Positions 8,499 to 17,203 of a DNA stretch of 47,687 bases are shown piece after piece; position 1 is the stretch's first letter, and the number at the start of each line of letters is the position of its first letter. The notes under the pieces were generated by a model. It had not been told where the DNA came from and did no database searches. It worked only from the letters and a program-made list of their open reading frames with translations. The stretch is taken from the NCBI GenBank assembly GCA_019359285.1, contig JAHHHQ010000002.1, positions 1 to 47,687 of the forward strand, written 5' to 3'. This stretch comes from Nodosilinea sp. WJT8-NPBG4 (GTDB taxonomy: Bacteria; Cyanobacteriota; Cyanobacteriia; Phormidesmidales; Phormidesmidaceae). The position numbers and the translations under genes are program-made.

Positions 8499-9281
8499 CT
8501 ACATAATGAACATTTTTTGATCGAGGGATTTGGGGATGTGGGAGTCGGCGAACTGCTGAGGGCTTTCATCGGATTCCAGCCGGCCGTCAACTAGGTTGAT
8601 GATGCGATCGGCCACATCGAGAATGCGGTTGTCGTGGGTGACCATGAGAATGGTGCAGCCCCGTTCGCTAGCTAGGTGCTGCATTAAGGTCACCACGTCG
8701 CGGCCCGACTTTTTGTCGAGGGCGGCGGTGGGCTCGTCGGCCAAAATCAGCTTGGGCTGGTTGACTAGGGCACGGGCGATCGCCACCCGCTGCTTTTGCC
8801 CCCCGCTCAGGGCCGCAGGTTTGTAGTCAGCCCGCTCCGCCAGCCCCACCTGGCTAAGAATATCCACCGCTAGCCGCCGCTTCCCGCGAAAATTGCCGGT
8901 TAGCTCCACCGCCATCTCCACGTTCTGGGCCGCCGTCAGCGACTCAAATAGGTTGTGGGCCTGAAAGATAAAGCCAATGTTGCGGCGAATCTCGACCAGC
9001 TTGCGGTTGCCCATGCCTACCAGTTCCTGGCTGAGCACCTTAAGGCTGCCTTCAGTAGCCGATCGCAGCGCCCCAATCAGCGTCAGCAGCGTGGTTTTGC
9101 CCGAACCCGAAGGACCAGTCATAATCACAATCTGGCCAGGGTGCAGATCAAGGCTAATGTCAAAGAGCACCTGCTTGCGCAGATCGCCCCGGCCAAAGAA
9201 ATAGTCGAGGTGGCGCACCTGCACCGAGCTGGTGGTAACCTCAGGCGCTGGGGAGGACGTAGACAAGGGCGTAGCACTCAT
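8499..9281 (-). CDS. devA: DevA-type ABC transporter ATP-binding protein
   Basis: This is a 260-residue ABC ATPase of the MacB/LolD/DevA type. It shows Walker A GPSGSGKT (about 56-63), signature LSGGQ (158-162), Walker B LILADEP (178-184) and a switch His in MVTHD. The short linker before LDYFFG and the all-soluble sequence fit the DevA subunit of a DevBCA exporter. This subunit powers substrate transfer from inner membrane and periplasm to an outer-membrane channel, such as glycolipid export in heterocyst formers. Its ATG overlaps the stop of the upstream devC-type gene (ATGA), which indicates translational coupling. It is the last gene of the minus-strand exporter operon. The symbol indicates the family; the substrate is unknown. 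Confidence 0.9.
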   Translation of the reverse strand: MSATPLSTSSPAPEVTTSSVQVRHLDYFFGRGDLRKQVLFDISLDLHPGQIVIMTGPSGSGKTTLLTLIGALRSATEGSLKVLSQELVGMGNRKLVEIRRNIGFIFQAHNLFESLTAAQNVEMAVELTGNFRGKRRLAVDILSQVGLAERADYKPAALSGGQKQRVAIARALVNQPKLILADEPTAALDKKSGRDVVTLMQHLASERGCTILMVTHDNRILDVADRIINLVDGRLESDESPQQFADSHIPKSLDQKMFIM

Positions 9282-10450
9282 AGGCCAAATACCTCTGCGG
9301 GGTCAGTACGCTGCACCTTACGCACGGCGACAGCTCCGGAAATCAAACACATAATGAAGGTCGCTATATATAGGTTAACCACTCGCCCTAGGGTCATCTT
9401 AAACAACAGGCCGGTGACGTTGGCACCCAGGTTGTAGAACAGGGCGCTGATCAAAAAGCCCGGCACAAATCCCAGCACCGAGAGAATAATCGCTTCCTGC
9501 ATCACCACCCCAAACAGGTAGGCATTGTCGTAGCCGATCGCCTTAAGGGTGGCGTACTCCGACCAGTGGTCGGCCACATCGGTGTAGAGAATTTGGTAAA
9601 CCAGAATGATGCCTACCACAAACCCCATAGCGGTCAGCAGCGAAAATATAAAACCAATGTTGGTATTGGCTTCCCAATAGGTGCGTTCGCGGGCGATGAA
9701 CCCTTCAGGCCCTTGCATCGGCATGACCAACACGTCCTTGGGGAGACCCTCAGTAAGGGCCTGCACCAGAGTGCCGATGTCGGTACCAGGTGTCACCCGC
9801 AGTAGGCCAATGTCAGCGGTGGCAAAGCTGCGCTCCTCTTCCTCAGGGCCGCGATTGGCAAAAAACCGGAGAAAGTTTTGGTCGCTCATGATCAAGTTAC
9901 CGTTGCCTGAGGCAAAGTCGGTGCCCAGGCTAAAGGTGCCCACAATGCGAATCTCGCGGTCAGCCAATTCGGTAATCACCCCGGTTTCGCGAGGGCCGAC
10001 CTCATCGCGCGATCGCTCGTCGATCATGGCGGTGTTGGGCAGCCGCAGCTCCTGCTGCCGGGCCAGCACCTCGGGCATGGGTAGCACTGGGTCGGAGGGG
10101 TTGTAGGCGATTACCCGCACCGGACGGGTTTTGCGGGTGTCGGGATTCTTCCAGCGGGCGTCGCTGAGGTAGATGGCATAGGACCCCTCTACCCCATCAA
10201 AGGCCTGGGCCTGGTAGAGGCGGCGGCGGGCAAAGGACCGGGGCACAAACATATTTTCTTTGAGCCGGTTGATGATCACGATTTCGCCGTTGAGCTTTTC
10301 GAGCAGTTGGGTCTGGCTGTCGTAGAGGGCGTTCTTGAAACCGGAGAACAAAAACATCAGCAGCACCGCAAAGGCCACCCCGGCCATGGAGGTGAGAAAC
10401 TTTTTGCGATCGTGAATCAGGTTGAGGAGGGCGAGGGGGGTACGCTGCAT
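9278..10450 (-). CDS. devC: DevC-type ABC exporter permease (second copy)
   Basis: I choose the ATG at 10450 (MQRTPLALLNLIHD), giving about 390 residues. An upstream in-frame start at 10504 would translate a dispersed GTAGGGTGGGC repeat and is unlikely. The layout is that of DevC/MacB permeases: an N-terminal membrane helix (about 20-40), a large periplasmic domain (about 45-265), then three helices with the FxxGxxLVYQILYTDV and EYATLKAIGY blocks in between (about 290-320). The protein ends DPAEVFGL, and its stop overlaps the devA start. It is homologous along its whole length to the other permease at 10840-12003. The two may form a heterodimer over one ATPase, or one may be an alternative subunit. 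Confidence 0.9.
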   Translation of the reverse strand: MQRTPLALLNLIHDRKKFLTSMAGVAFAVLLMFLFSGFKNALYDSQTQLLEKLNGEIVIINRLKENMFVPRSFARRRLYQAQAFDGVEGSYAIYLSDARWKNPDTRKTRPVRVIAYNPSDPVLPMPEVLARQQELRLPNTAMIDERSRDEVGPRETGVITELADREIRIVGTFSLGTDFASGNGNLIMSDQNFLRFFANRGPEEEERSFATADIGLLRVTPGTDIGTLVQALTEGLPKDVLVMPMQGPEGFIARERTYWEANTNIGFIFSLLTAMGFVVGIILVYQILYTDVADHWSEYATLKAIGYDNAYLFGVVMQEAIILSVLGFVPGFLISALFYNLGANVTGLLFKMTLGRVVNLYIATFIMCLISGAVAVRKVQRTDPAEVFGL

Positions 10451-10480
10451 GGCGCGGCTAGGAATTGTGGAGGAGCAGGC

Positions 10481-10502
10481 GGTAGGGTGGGCACGGCCCA
10501 CC
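10481..10502. repeat. Dispersed palindromic repeat, GTAGGGTGGGC family (copy 1)
   Basis: The core is GTAGGGTGGGCACGGCCCAC, a near-palindrome of the type often seen in cyanobacterial intergenic DNA. A second copy lies inverted at 10567-10587 and a third at 35215-35235. Copy 1 lies immediately upstream of the devC start that I prefer. In translation it gives a 'VGRAHPT'-like run, typical of spurious N-terminal extensions in automated annotation. Confidence 0.8.
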
Positions 10503-10510
10503 ATTGACCT

Positions 10511-10843
10511 TTAAGACTGAACAGATTGTTTGCTGGGTTGTGCTGGCTGGTTAAGCAGAGGTGGGTGGTGGGCAATGCCCACCCTACTAAGAGGCTGAGA
10601 CCCCGCCAACCAGGGGCAATCAAGCAGCAGGTGGCTAGCAACCCTAGAGACTGGCTGATCCACAGCGGGAAACAGCAGCGGCAGAAAACGTCGAGTCATA
10701 CGGGCGATCCTAAACGGCTGGGCGAATAGAGTGTCTTTTCGAGCAGAGCGATGCCTCAGACAGTGGTTGCAGGCCGGATAGCTGCAAACTAAACCAGCTG
10801 CAGCCCAGCTCCAAGCTCTACGTTTTCTGGCGTCAGTGGTCAT
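10511..10843 (-). CDS. Uncertain ORF coupled to the first devC
   Basis: This frame of about 110 codons starts with ATG overlapping the stop of the first devC-type gene (ATGA). GGAGG lies about seven bases upstream, inside the end of that gene. The same ATGA overlap joins the second devC to devA. The translation (MTTDARKRRAWSWAAAG...) is Arg/Pro/His-rich and matches nothing I know. Its C-terminal part is encoded by the inverted GTAGGGTGGGC repeat, giving 'VGIAHH', which argues against a conserved protein. It may be a relic of a lost gene at this position, or a fortuitous frame. Confidence 0.3.
   Translation of the reverse strand: MTTDARKRRAWSWAAAGLVCSYPACNHCLRHRSARKDTLFAQPFRIARMTRRFLPLLFPAVDQPVSRVASHLLLDCPWLAGSQPLSRVGIAHHPPLLNQPAQPSKQSVQS
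10567..10587. repeat. Dispersed palindromic repeat, GTAGGGTGGGC family (copy 2, inverted)
   Basis: This inverted copy reads GGTGGGCAATGCCCACCCTA on the plus strand. With copy 1 it brackets a spacer of about 65 bases in the gap between the two devC-type genes. The pair could form a larger stem-loop in the operon transcript and reduce expression of the distal devC-devA pair. Confidence 0.8.
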
Positions 10844-12003
10844 GCAAACACCTCCGCTGGGTCGGCGGTGACGGCCTTGCGCACCGAAATCAGCCCGGAC
10901 AGGGCACACATCAGCACCGTTAGGGAAAATACAAAAATTGCTCGAAACACCGTCATCTGCATGGGCAGGGTGCCTGCCGTGGCGTTATAGGCCAGCTGGT
11001 AGAGCCCTAGCGCCAGAATCAACCCCGGCACGTAGCCCATCAGGGCCAGCAGTAGCGCTTCCTGAAGCACGGTTTTGAACAGATAACCGCCGCTGTAGCC
11101 GATCGCCTTGAGGGTGGCATATTCCCGCAGGTGATCGCGAATATCGGTGTAGAGAATCTGATAGACAATCACGGTGCCCACCACAAAGGAGACCACTACC
11201 CCCAGGCCAAAAATAAATCCAATTGAGGTGGTTTGAATCCAAAACCGGCTCTCTTTAGCAATGATTTCGGGTTTGGTGTAGACCTCTACATCGGCGGGCA
11301 GCTCCGCTTGCAGAGTGGCTTTCACCCGCTCGGTGTCGGCGTTGGGCTCTAGCAATATCAGCCCTAGGTTGACCTGATCCAGCGGGCGCGGGTCAAAGTA
11401 GCGGCGAAAGTTTTGGTCGCTCATAATGAGGGTGCCATCGGCGGCAAAGCCGCCCCCCAGATCGTACTGGCCGGCGATGGTAATGCGGCGGCGATCGGCT
11501 TCGGTCTCGAGGCCCAGGGTTTGGGGGCCAAACTCGGGGCGCGATCGCCGGTCGATAAAGGCCGCATTGGGCTGCTGTAGCGCCCGAATGCCCTCGGTTG
11601 TGTTTAGCTCGGGCATGAGAAACACCGGGTCGCTGGGGTTGAAGGCATAGACAAACATGGCCCGGCTGAGGCTAGTTTCGGGGTTCTTCCAGAGGGCATA
11701 TTCGGCATAGAGGGGCATCACCTGCTGTACCCCCTCGATCCCCGCTGCCTGATACAGCCGCTCTCGGGGGAACGCTTTGGTAGAGCTAATCTCAAGGGAC
11801 TGGGGCGAAATTAAAAAAATGTCGCCGTTGAACTGGTCGTAGAAGTTGGTGGTGGTGCTGACCAAGGCACCTAGAAAACCCAGATTCATAAACATCAGCA
11901 GCACCGCAAAGGTGACCCCGGCCACGGCCACCAGCAGGCGGGGGCGATCGTGGCGCAGGTTGTACCAGGCCAGGGGAATGCGGGGCAGGGAGGGAAATTT
12001 CAT
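10840..12003 (-). CDS. devC: DevC-type ABC exporter permease (first copy)
   Basis: The ATG at 12003 is preceded by a perfect AGGAGG five bases upstream, so I prefer it to the GTG at 12009; it gives about 387 residues. There is an N-terminal membrane helix (about 20-45, VAGVTFAVLLMFMNLGF), a large periplasmic domain, then helices around FVVGTVIVYQILYTDI (about 275-290), YLFKTVLQEALLLALMGYVPG and a final helix ending DPAEVFA. The REYATLKAIGYSG loop is a DevC hallmark. It follows devB by only a few bases. It is a full-length relative of the permease encoded at 9278-10450. Confidence 0.92.
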   Translation of the reverse strand: MKFPSLPRIPLAWYNLRHDRPRLLVAVAGVTFAVLLMFMNLGFLGALVSTTTNFYDQFNGDIFLISPQSLEISSTKAFPRERLYQAAGIEGVQQVMPLYAEYALWKNPETSLSRAMFVYAFNPSDPVFLMPELNTTEGIRALQQPNAAFIDRRSRPEFGPQTLGLETEADRRRITIAGQYDLGGGFAADGTLIMSDQNFRRYFDPRPLDQVNLGLILLEPNADTERVKATLQAELPADVEVYTKPEIIAKESRFWIQTTSIGFIFGLGVVVSFVVGTVIVYQILYTDIRDHLREYATLKAIGYSGGYLFKTVLQEALLLALMGYVPGLILALGLYQLAYNATAGTLPMQMTVFRAIFVFSLTVLMCALSGLISVRKAVTADPAEVFA

Positions 12004-12012
12004 CGCCACCTC

Positions 12013-13185
12013 CTAGGGTTCAATGTCGATGGCGACGTCGACCTGAAGGTTGGTGAGGGCCGCCACCGTATCGCTTTGGTCGACCTGTACCCGCACCTCG
12101 ACCACGCGGGCGTCGGCGTTGGCGGCGGGGTCGTCGTCGAGCACGTCATTTTTGGCAATTTGCAGGCCAATTTCGCTAACGGTACCGGTCAAGGTCTCGC
12201 TAAAGGCACCATTACGGCTAGTGATGGTAGCCGGCTGCCCGACTTCAACCAGGCCGATGTCGGTCTCGTAGACCTCGGCGACCACTACCATCTGGCTGGT
12301 GTCACCCAGGGCCAAAATTGGGCCGTCGGCTGGAGAAACAGCCTCCCCAGGGTAGGCAAAGACATCGAGCACCTGACCGGCCTGGGGCGATCGCACGATG
12401 GTGCGAGCCAGCTGGGCTTCGGCCAGGGCTAGGTTTTGGGCGGCCGAGTCAACCTTGCTGGCCACCTGGTCGCGAGTGGTGGTGGCCCGGGCCGAAACCA
12501 CCTGGGCCTGGGCGTTTCTGATGTCGCTGAGGCGGGCCTGCTCCAGCCGCTGTTTAGTCGCCTGGGCGTTGCCCAAATCGGCGCGCAAACTATTGACGGT
12601 GGCCTGCTGGCGGTCTAGCTCCTGGCGAGAGATCGCCCCTGATTCGTTGAGTGCTTGAAAGCGGGCCAGATCAATTTCAGCGACGCTCAGCTCGGCTTGA
12701 AGGCTTTCAACGGCGGATTGTTGGGCGGCGATCGCGGCCTGCTGCGGCTCGTCGATCTGACCAACCCGAGTGCTGGCCTCTTGCACCTGGGAATTGCCTA
12801 CCGTTGTTTCGGCAGCAAGCTGAGCCCGGGCCTCGGCTAGCTCACTGGCGGCCACATCGCGCTCGGCCCGACGCACATCGTAGGTGTCCAGGTAGGCCAA
12901 TACTTGGCCCACTTGCACCTGGTCACCCTTCTCCACCTCCAGGCGATCGATCCGACCGGCTTCGGCTGTGGCCACGTCAATGACGCGGCTGGCAGGCTCA
13001 ATTCGCCCCAGAGCGACCACCTTCACCTGCTGCGGGGGTGGCAGCTCGGCCTGCTCGCGGGCCGCCTCGCGGCTTTGCATGACGTTGCGCACCGCTATGG
13101 TGGAACCGGCCCCGACTAACAGCAGGGCACCAATCAACAGCCAAAAACTCGGCTTTCTCCAGGGCTGAACCGGGTGGGTAGACAT
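12013..13185 (-). CDS. devB: DevB/HlyD-type membrane fusion protein
   Basis: I choose the ATG at 13185 (MSTHPVQPWRKPS), about 390 residues; an in-frame GTG exists seven codons earlier. A single N-terminal membrane anchor (about 12-35) is followed by a biotinyl-lipoyl-like half motif (VALGRIEP, about 60; VEKGDQVQVGQVLAYLD, about 86-102). Next comes a long Ala/Gln/Glu-rich coiled-coil hairpin (about 108-260), the returning lipoyl half (TIVRSPQAGQVLDVFAYPGE) and a beta-barrel domain. This is the periplasmic adaptor that links the DevC/DevA inner-membrane pump to an outer-membrane channel. It is the first gene of the exporter operon, with the FecR-domain gene upstream in the same direction. Confidence 0.9.
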   Translation of the reverse strand: MSTHPVQPWRKPSFWLLIGALLLVGAGSTIAVRNVMQSREAAREQAELPPPQQVKVVALGRIEPASRVIDVATAEAGRIDRLEVEKGDQVQVGQVLAYLDTYDVRRAERDVAASELAEARAQLAAETTVGNSQVQEASTRVGQIDEPQQAAIAAQQSAVESLQAELSVAEIDLARFQALNESGAISRQELDRQQATVNSLRADLGNAQATKQRLEQARLSDIRNAQAQVVSARATTTRDQVASKVDSAAQNLALAEAQLARTIVRSPQAGQVLDVFAYPGEAVSPADGPILALGDTSQMVVVAEVYETDIGLVEVGQPATITSRNGAFSETLTGTVSEIGLQIAKNDVLDDDPAANADARVVEVRVQVDQSDTVAALTNLQVDVAIDIEP

Positions 13186-13311
13186 AGGCGCATAGGACAA
13201 CTGCACTGAATTTAACTGAACGGTGTAGTTTAGTCAATGGGCAAAGGCAGCCGAATTGAGGCGAGACCCGAGGCGATCGCCAAGTATTTCCGCCAAGCCC
13301 TTGGGCTGGCA

Positions 13312-13361
13312 AGGTTCAGAACTCAGTGGTCGCCGAAGGTTCAGAACTCAGTGGTCGCCGA
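13312..13361. repeat. Two exact tandem copies of a 25-bp unit
   Basis: The unit begins AGGTTCAGAACTCAGTGG and ends TCGCCGA. It occurs exactly twice, head to tail (13312-13336 and 13337-13361), between the stop of the FecR-domain gene and the start of devB. Exact identity suggests recent slippage duplication. Its position in the probable devB leader or promoter region makes it a candidate for phase-variable spacing or a duplicated binding site. Confidence 0.9.
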
Positions 13362-13367
13362 CGGCCT

Positions 13368-14417
13368 CTAAGGGGGCGGGCTAAATGCTGGGGTTCCGCC
13401 AGCGCTGGCAGGTGTCCCCGCTGCACCTTCAACGGGTTGAGCCGCTGCACCTTCGATGGGTGTCGCCGCTGAAGGTGCAGCGGGTGGAGCCTCAACCGTG
13501 AGAGGATTTGCAGTAGGTGGGGAAGCCGTAGTCGGGAGGTCTGGAAGCGGATTGACTACCCCAGGCGGTGTATCGTTGAGGCGCCTTAGCTCTTCCACTG
13601 GGGCAGCAGGAGTTGTGAGCAGCAGGTCTTCTACTCCCTGGGTGCTGGCCTCAAAGGCAAAATCATTGATTAAGGCAGGGTCTAAAATTGCGTTTTCGGT
13701 ATTAAAGGGAGTCTGCTGCTCTAGGGTGCGTAGCAGGTCGGGGCGCACAGCGGCCAGGGGGTCATGGAGGTCAGGACGATAGGCGGGGTCGTCTAGGTGT
13801 AGGCCCGCCATCAAAACGCTGGTTTGGTAAAACTCCAGCAGGTCAAACTCCACAACTTGCCAGCTACCGTCGCCAATAAAGGCCATCTGCCCTCCATAGA
13901 GCGCCAGCTCCTGGCCCGTTTCAGCCGCTGTCACCAGCACGGGAGCCGTGGGTAAGTCGGCCAAGGCCATCACCAAAGTCAGCTGTCGAGAGGGCACGTA
14001 ACGCACTACCACAGCAGTGCTGTTGAGCCCCACAGTGGCATTCGGGGTTTGAACCGTCGTTCGTCCCTGGTTGGGGGGTACAAACAGGGCTACTGTGCCT
14101 TGGTTTAGCAACAGCTTCCGGGTGTCGGGCCAAAATCGTACGCTGGCTTGCTCGCCCACCCGGGTCAGCGATCCATCGTTGAAGAGTACCTCGGCCCTAG
14201 CCGAAGCGCCGGTGTTCAGGATTTCCCCTGGGCAAAAACAGTCGGCTACGGCGGCCGATCGGGTGTTGCCGCTGGCGGAAACCAGGCTCACTTGATAGGT
14301 GCTAGTCCGTAAGTTAGCCCAGGCCCAGGACACCTCTGCCAGGCCTGGAGACGCGATCGCAGTACTGCTCACAACCGCCAGCAGCAGCGCCGAAAACCCA
14401 TTGGTACGAAAAACCAT
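13368..14417 (-). CDS. Exported FecR-domain protein with Pro/Ala-rich tail
   Basis: I choose the ATG at 14417 (MVFRTNGFSALLLAVV), about 349 residues, which gives a clean signal peptide ending near IASPGLAEV. A GTG seven codons upstream is possible. Residues about 40-190 form a FecR-like domain: a 'VLFNDGSLTRVGEQASVRFWPD' block, then LLLNQGTVALFVPPNQGRTTVQTPNATVG. The last 100 residues are Pro/Ala/Thr-rich low complexity with VEGAA-type repeats. FecR domains occur in periplasmic signal-transducing or polysaccharide-binding proteins. There is no TonB receptor or ECF partner next to it. Instead it is upstream of devB and divergent from an outer-membrane barrel, so a role at the cell envelope is likely. 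Confidence 0.8.
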   Translation of the reverse strand: MVFRTNGFSALLLAVVSSTAIASPGLAEVSWAWANLRTSTYQVSLVSASGNTRSAAVADCFCPGEILNTGASARAEVLFNDGSLTRVGEQASVRFWPDTRKLLLNQGTVALFVPPNQGRTTVQTPNATVGLNSTAVVVRYVPSRQLTLVMALADLPTAPVLVTAAETGQELALYGGQMAFIGDGSWQVVEFDLLEFYQTSVLMAGLHLDDPAYRPDLHDPLAAVRPDLLRTLEQQTPFNTENAILDPALINDFAFEASTQGVEDLLLTTPAAPVEELRRLNDTPPGVVNPLPDLPTTASPPTANPLTVEAPPAAPSAATPIEGAAAQPVEGAAGTPASAGGTPAFSPPP

Positions 14418-14799
14418 AGCTCGGTAAAGAGTGACCACTAATTACAGCAGGCCCATAGCCCTAAGGTAGATGCGGCCAAATGCCCTAGCCTCTAGAAGGC
14501 CGGGGATTGTGGGTAGAGTACCCTAACAGTGGCAGTCAAGCGCCAGGGGTAACACCATCGACTCAAAACTGGAGCAGCGCCGGCGCCGTTTTGGCATTCT
14601 GGCAAACTGGGCGCTATCGAAGCGGAGGCTTAGCTCTATGGTAGGGTTCATGCAATTCAATTCGGGGCGGATTCATAAATCTTGTGTCCTCGTCAAATTA
14701 AATCTTTAATAAATTTGAGCCCTTTTTTCGGGAATCAGCAGCAATATCAGTGATTCTGCTGGTGACAGGACAACCCACGTTATATCCAGGCAGACTCCA
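14418..14799. other. Divergent promoter region between FecR-domain and outer-membrane barrel genes
   Basis: This stretch of about 380 bases should hold the promoters of both flanking genes. The left part is GC-rich with CGCCGGCGCCG. The right part (about 14655-14740) is AT-rich, with AAATTAAATCTTTAATAAATTT followed by CCCTTTTTTCGGGAA, a short inverted repeat. No ORF or RNA gene is recognised, and no promoter can be assigned with confidence. Confidence 0.4.
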
Positions 14800-16092
14800 T
14801 TGGTTAAGCGGCACCCCTCCCTCCCCCTGGCGTTAATTAGCTTTGGTCTGCTCTGTAGCGGTGTCCTGCCGGACCGTGCTAAGGCAGAGCAGTTGAGCCC
14901 TCTGGCGGTCCCTGCCGCCGATGTTGAGGTGATGACCTCGATCGCAGCCGAGGCAGCTGCGGCGCCCCTACAGCCTCTGTCGTTAGCCCCCCCTTCTGGG
15001 TTGGGGGACTCGTCTGTGGCTCTGGTCCCGTCTCCTGAGGGGGAGCCCGTCGAGGAGCCATTGGCTCAGCCGCTGAGCCTTGACTCAGCTGTTTCCAAGC
15101 CTGCGATCGCCCCCGACCAGGCCCTTGTCACCGAGACCTATCTAACCACTGCTGCTGCGCTGGCTCCACCAACCCCGGCAGCTCAACCTTTAACCCCTGC
15201 ATCCCTGGCTCAGACTGTCCCTGATGCCGACCCCACGGGGCAAGACCCCGAGCTGGGAGTTATTCAGGTGCGCAGCCTGCTAGAGGACAATGACCTGGGA
15301 ATTTTGCGCATTCGCGATCAGCCTCAGATTCCGGTAGCAGCGGCGCGCCCCCCGGCAAAAATTGGATTTTTCTCGGCTCGCCTGGCGATCGCCAGTAGCG
15401 ATAACATTTTGCTGGCCGTCAACGATGTGGGCGGGCTGACCGGTGACACCTTTCTGCGTCCCTCGATCGGCTTTGGCGTCTACCCTTCCCTGGGGCCGCA
15501 AACCGCCTTAATTGCCACCGCTGACTACGGGCTACAGCGCTACACTACCCAATCATCCCTTAATTACGACGATTTGCGGCTGCGGGTGGGGCTGCGCCAG
15601 GGGTTAACCCCGCGCAGCTATGGGCAGCTGGTTTTCACCTACCAAGAGCTGTATCGCCCTGGCGGCAACCGGGGTAGATTTTTCAAAAATACGGCTCTGG
15701 GCCTCACTTTAGGTCGCCGTGACCCCATCACGCCAAAGCTGGCCCTCGACACCTACTATTTGCTTCAGTTCAACGGCGCCCAGTCTACCAGCGGCGGCAC
15801 CGCCACCGACTTTAGTCGCTTCTTTCAGTCGGCCGGAGGCTACCTGGGCTACGACATCACCCCTCGGCTGCAAGCGGGCCTCAGCTACCAGCTCAATTTC
15901 ATTGACTACACCGCCCAAGACCGCTACGACACCTTTCAGCAGGTGCTGGGGCAGGTGGTTTACCGCATCACCCCCAACCTGCGGTTTAACGTCTACGGCG
16001 GTGTGAGCTTTGGCCGCTCCTCTGAGCCTCGGGTGCGGTTCAACGACACCTTTTTTGGCGCGGCGATCGACGCCACAATACCCTTGTTCTAG
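14800..16092 (+). CDS. Outer-membrane beta-barrel protein
   Basis: This 430-residue protein starts with TTG; the codon choice is uncertain. It has a signal peptide (about 1-30, ending DRAKAEQL). A long Pro/Ala/Leu-rich linker (about 31-150) follows. The C-terminal domain of about 250 residues (from IGFFSARLAIASSDNIL, about 187) has repeated alternating hydrophobic/aromatic strands such as YGQLVFTYQELYRPGG and RFNVYGGVSFGR. It ends in Phe (ATIPLF), the usual terminal signal of outer-membrane barrels. The linker makes it unlike a simple porin. It is transcribed divergently from the FecR-domain protein and the DevBCCA exporter operon, and could be their outer-membrane partner, although it is not TolC-like. 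Confidence 0.8.
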   Translation: MVKRHPSLPLALISFGLLCSGVLPDRAKAEQLSPLAVPAADVEVMTSIAAEAAAAPLQPLSLAPPSGLGDSSVALVPSPEGEPVEEPLAQPLSLDSAVSKPAIAPDQALVTETYLTTAAALAPPTPAAQPLTPASLAQTVPDADPTGQDPELGVIQVRSLLEDNDLGILRIRDQPQIPVAAARPPAKIGFFSARLAIASSDNILLAVNDVGGLTGDTFLRPSIGFGVYPSLGPQTALIATADYGLQRYTTQSSLNYDDLRLRVGLRQGLTPRSYGQLVFTYQELYRPGGNRGRFFKNTALGLTLGRRDPITPKLALDTYYLLQFNGAQSTSGGTATDFSRFFQSAGGYLGYDITPRLQAGLSYQLNFIDYTAQDRYDTFQQVLGQVVYRITPNLRFNVYGGVSFGRSSEPRVRFNDTFFGAAIDATIPLF

Positions 16093-16339
16093 TCAGACGT
16101 TGTTGAGGTCGGCGATATCCCCGTGCTAGCCAGTAGTGCCATGGCAAGCCTGTAACACCAGGGATAGCGACTGAGTTTTTCTAATATCGACGTGAGCGGT
16201 TGTTCTAGGGCGATCGCCGCCGCTACCCCAGCCAAACTTCATGAATCTAAGGCACTGAGTGCTGGGTTGATGCAGCAAGATTTAGCGCAGTTGTGATTCA
16301 GCCCCTCTAGAACCACTATCAACCTGGGTGAGAAAAAGG

Positions 16340-16915
16340 TTAATCGTCGATTTCGGCTAGCTCGATAACCTGGTTGTCGTAATCTTTGACCAGAAAATTG
16401 AGGGGCTTTTCGTTGCGAATTTTGTGCTGCACGCCGCCTAACTGCACACGCATCAAAATGTACTCCAGACAATTGTGGTCAAAGCAGACGTGACGCTGCT
16501 GGTTGCGGTGGCCTAGGCTAGCACCGCCCACCACGTGGAGCTGGGTATTTTTGCGCAGCTGATACCACAGACCTTCGGGGCTGTTCATCACGTTTTGGCT
16601 GGCCAGGCTGGTGGCACCACCCAAGTACATGGGGTCGAGGCCGGCAGTGCCTAGGGTCTGCTCATAGTTGTAGTAGTAGTGCAGGGGCACCTCGGCGGCG
16701 GGCAGGTTGAGCATGCCCTCATAGAAGCGACGGGCTACCTCCAGATCAGACACCATCACCGTGTAGACCTTGGGGGCACCCTTGAGAAACATCCACATGG
16801 CCCCAGCGTAGGCCACTAGCAGCAAGACCATAATCCCCTGGGTCGACATGATGCTGTCGAGGGGCAGCCCCAGCAGGGAACCTAGGCGAAGGTTTAGGGA
16901 GCAGTCAAGCAGCAT
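16340..16915 (-). CDS. VOC (glyoxalase-fold) protein with N-terminal membrane helix
   Basis: I choose the ATG at 16915 (about 191 residues); a GTG four codons upstream is possible. A hydrophobic helix (about 25-45, GIMVLLLVAYAGAMWMFL) precedes a VOC-type segment beginning KVYTVMVSDLEVARRFYEGMLNLP (about 49-72). That is the opening strand-helix of glyoxalase/bleomycin-resistance folds. RHVCFDHNCLEYILMRVQLGG and a terminal NFLVKDYDNQVIELAEI strand ('D.dGn.iEl..') complete the fold. The enzyme or binding function is unknown. I take it for a conserved cyanobacterial protein. It has no operon partner. Confidence 0.75.
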   Translation of the reverse strand: MLLDCSLNLRLGSLLGLPLDSIMSTQGIMVLLLVAYAGAMWMFLKGAPKVYTVMVSDLEVARRFYEGMLNLPAAEVPLHYYYNYEQTLGTAGLDPMYLGGATSLASQNVMNSPEGLWYQLRKNTQLHVVGGASLGHRNQQRHVCFDHNCLEYILMRVQLGGVQHKIRNEKPLNFLVKDYDNQVIELAEIDD

Positions 16916-17203
16916 AGGCCCACTCACAGGGTAACGACAAGGGCGGTAGTGGCACTCGCCCCAATACTAATGGCTCGTAACCAGTGTATCAATTTTGCCA
17001 TTAACTCCCCAGTCGTGAGGTACTTGCTGAGGAGGTGGTGGCATCCTGAGCTTAGACCTGGGAAAATCTGTGAGTTTCACAAAAAATACGTCGCCAAAAT
17101 CCCCATGGTAGGTATATTAAAGGCTGATTTAACCCGCAGCCTGGGTCAGTAGCGATCGCAGATCTGGGGGTGGCTTTGGTCAACGTTCTCCACGGCTTAA
17201 CCT

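Noticed and set aside
10451..10504. N-terminal extension of the second devC (MVGRAHPT...)
   Set aside because: These residues are the translation of a dispersed GTAGGGTGGGC repeat, and the homologous permease starts at the position I chose.
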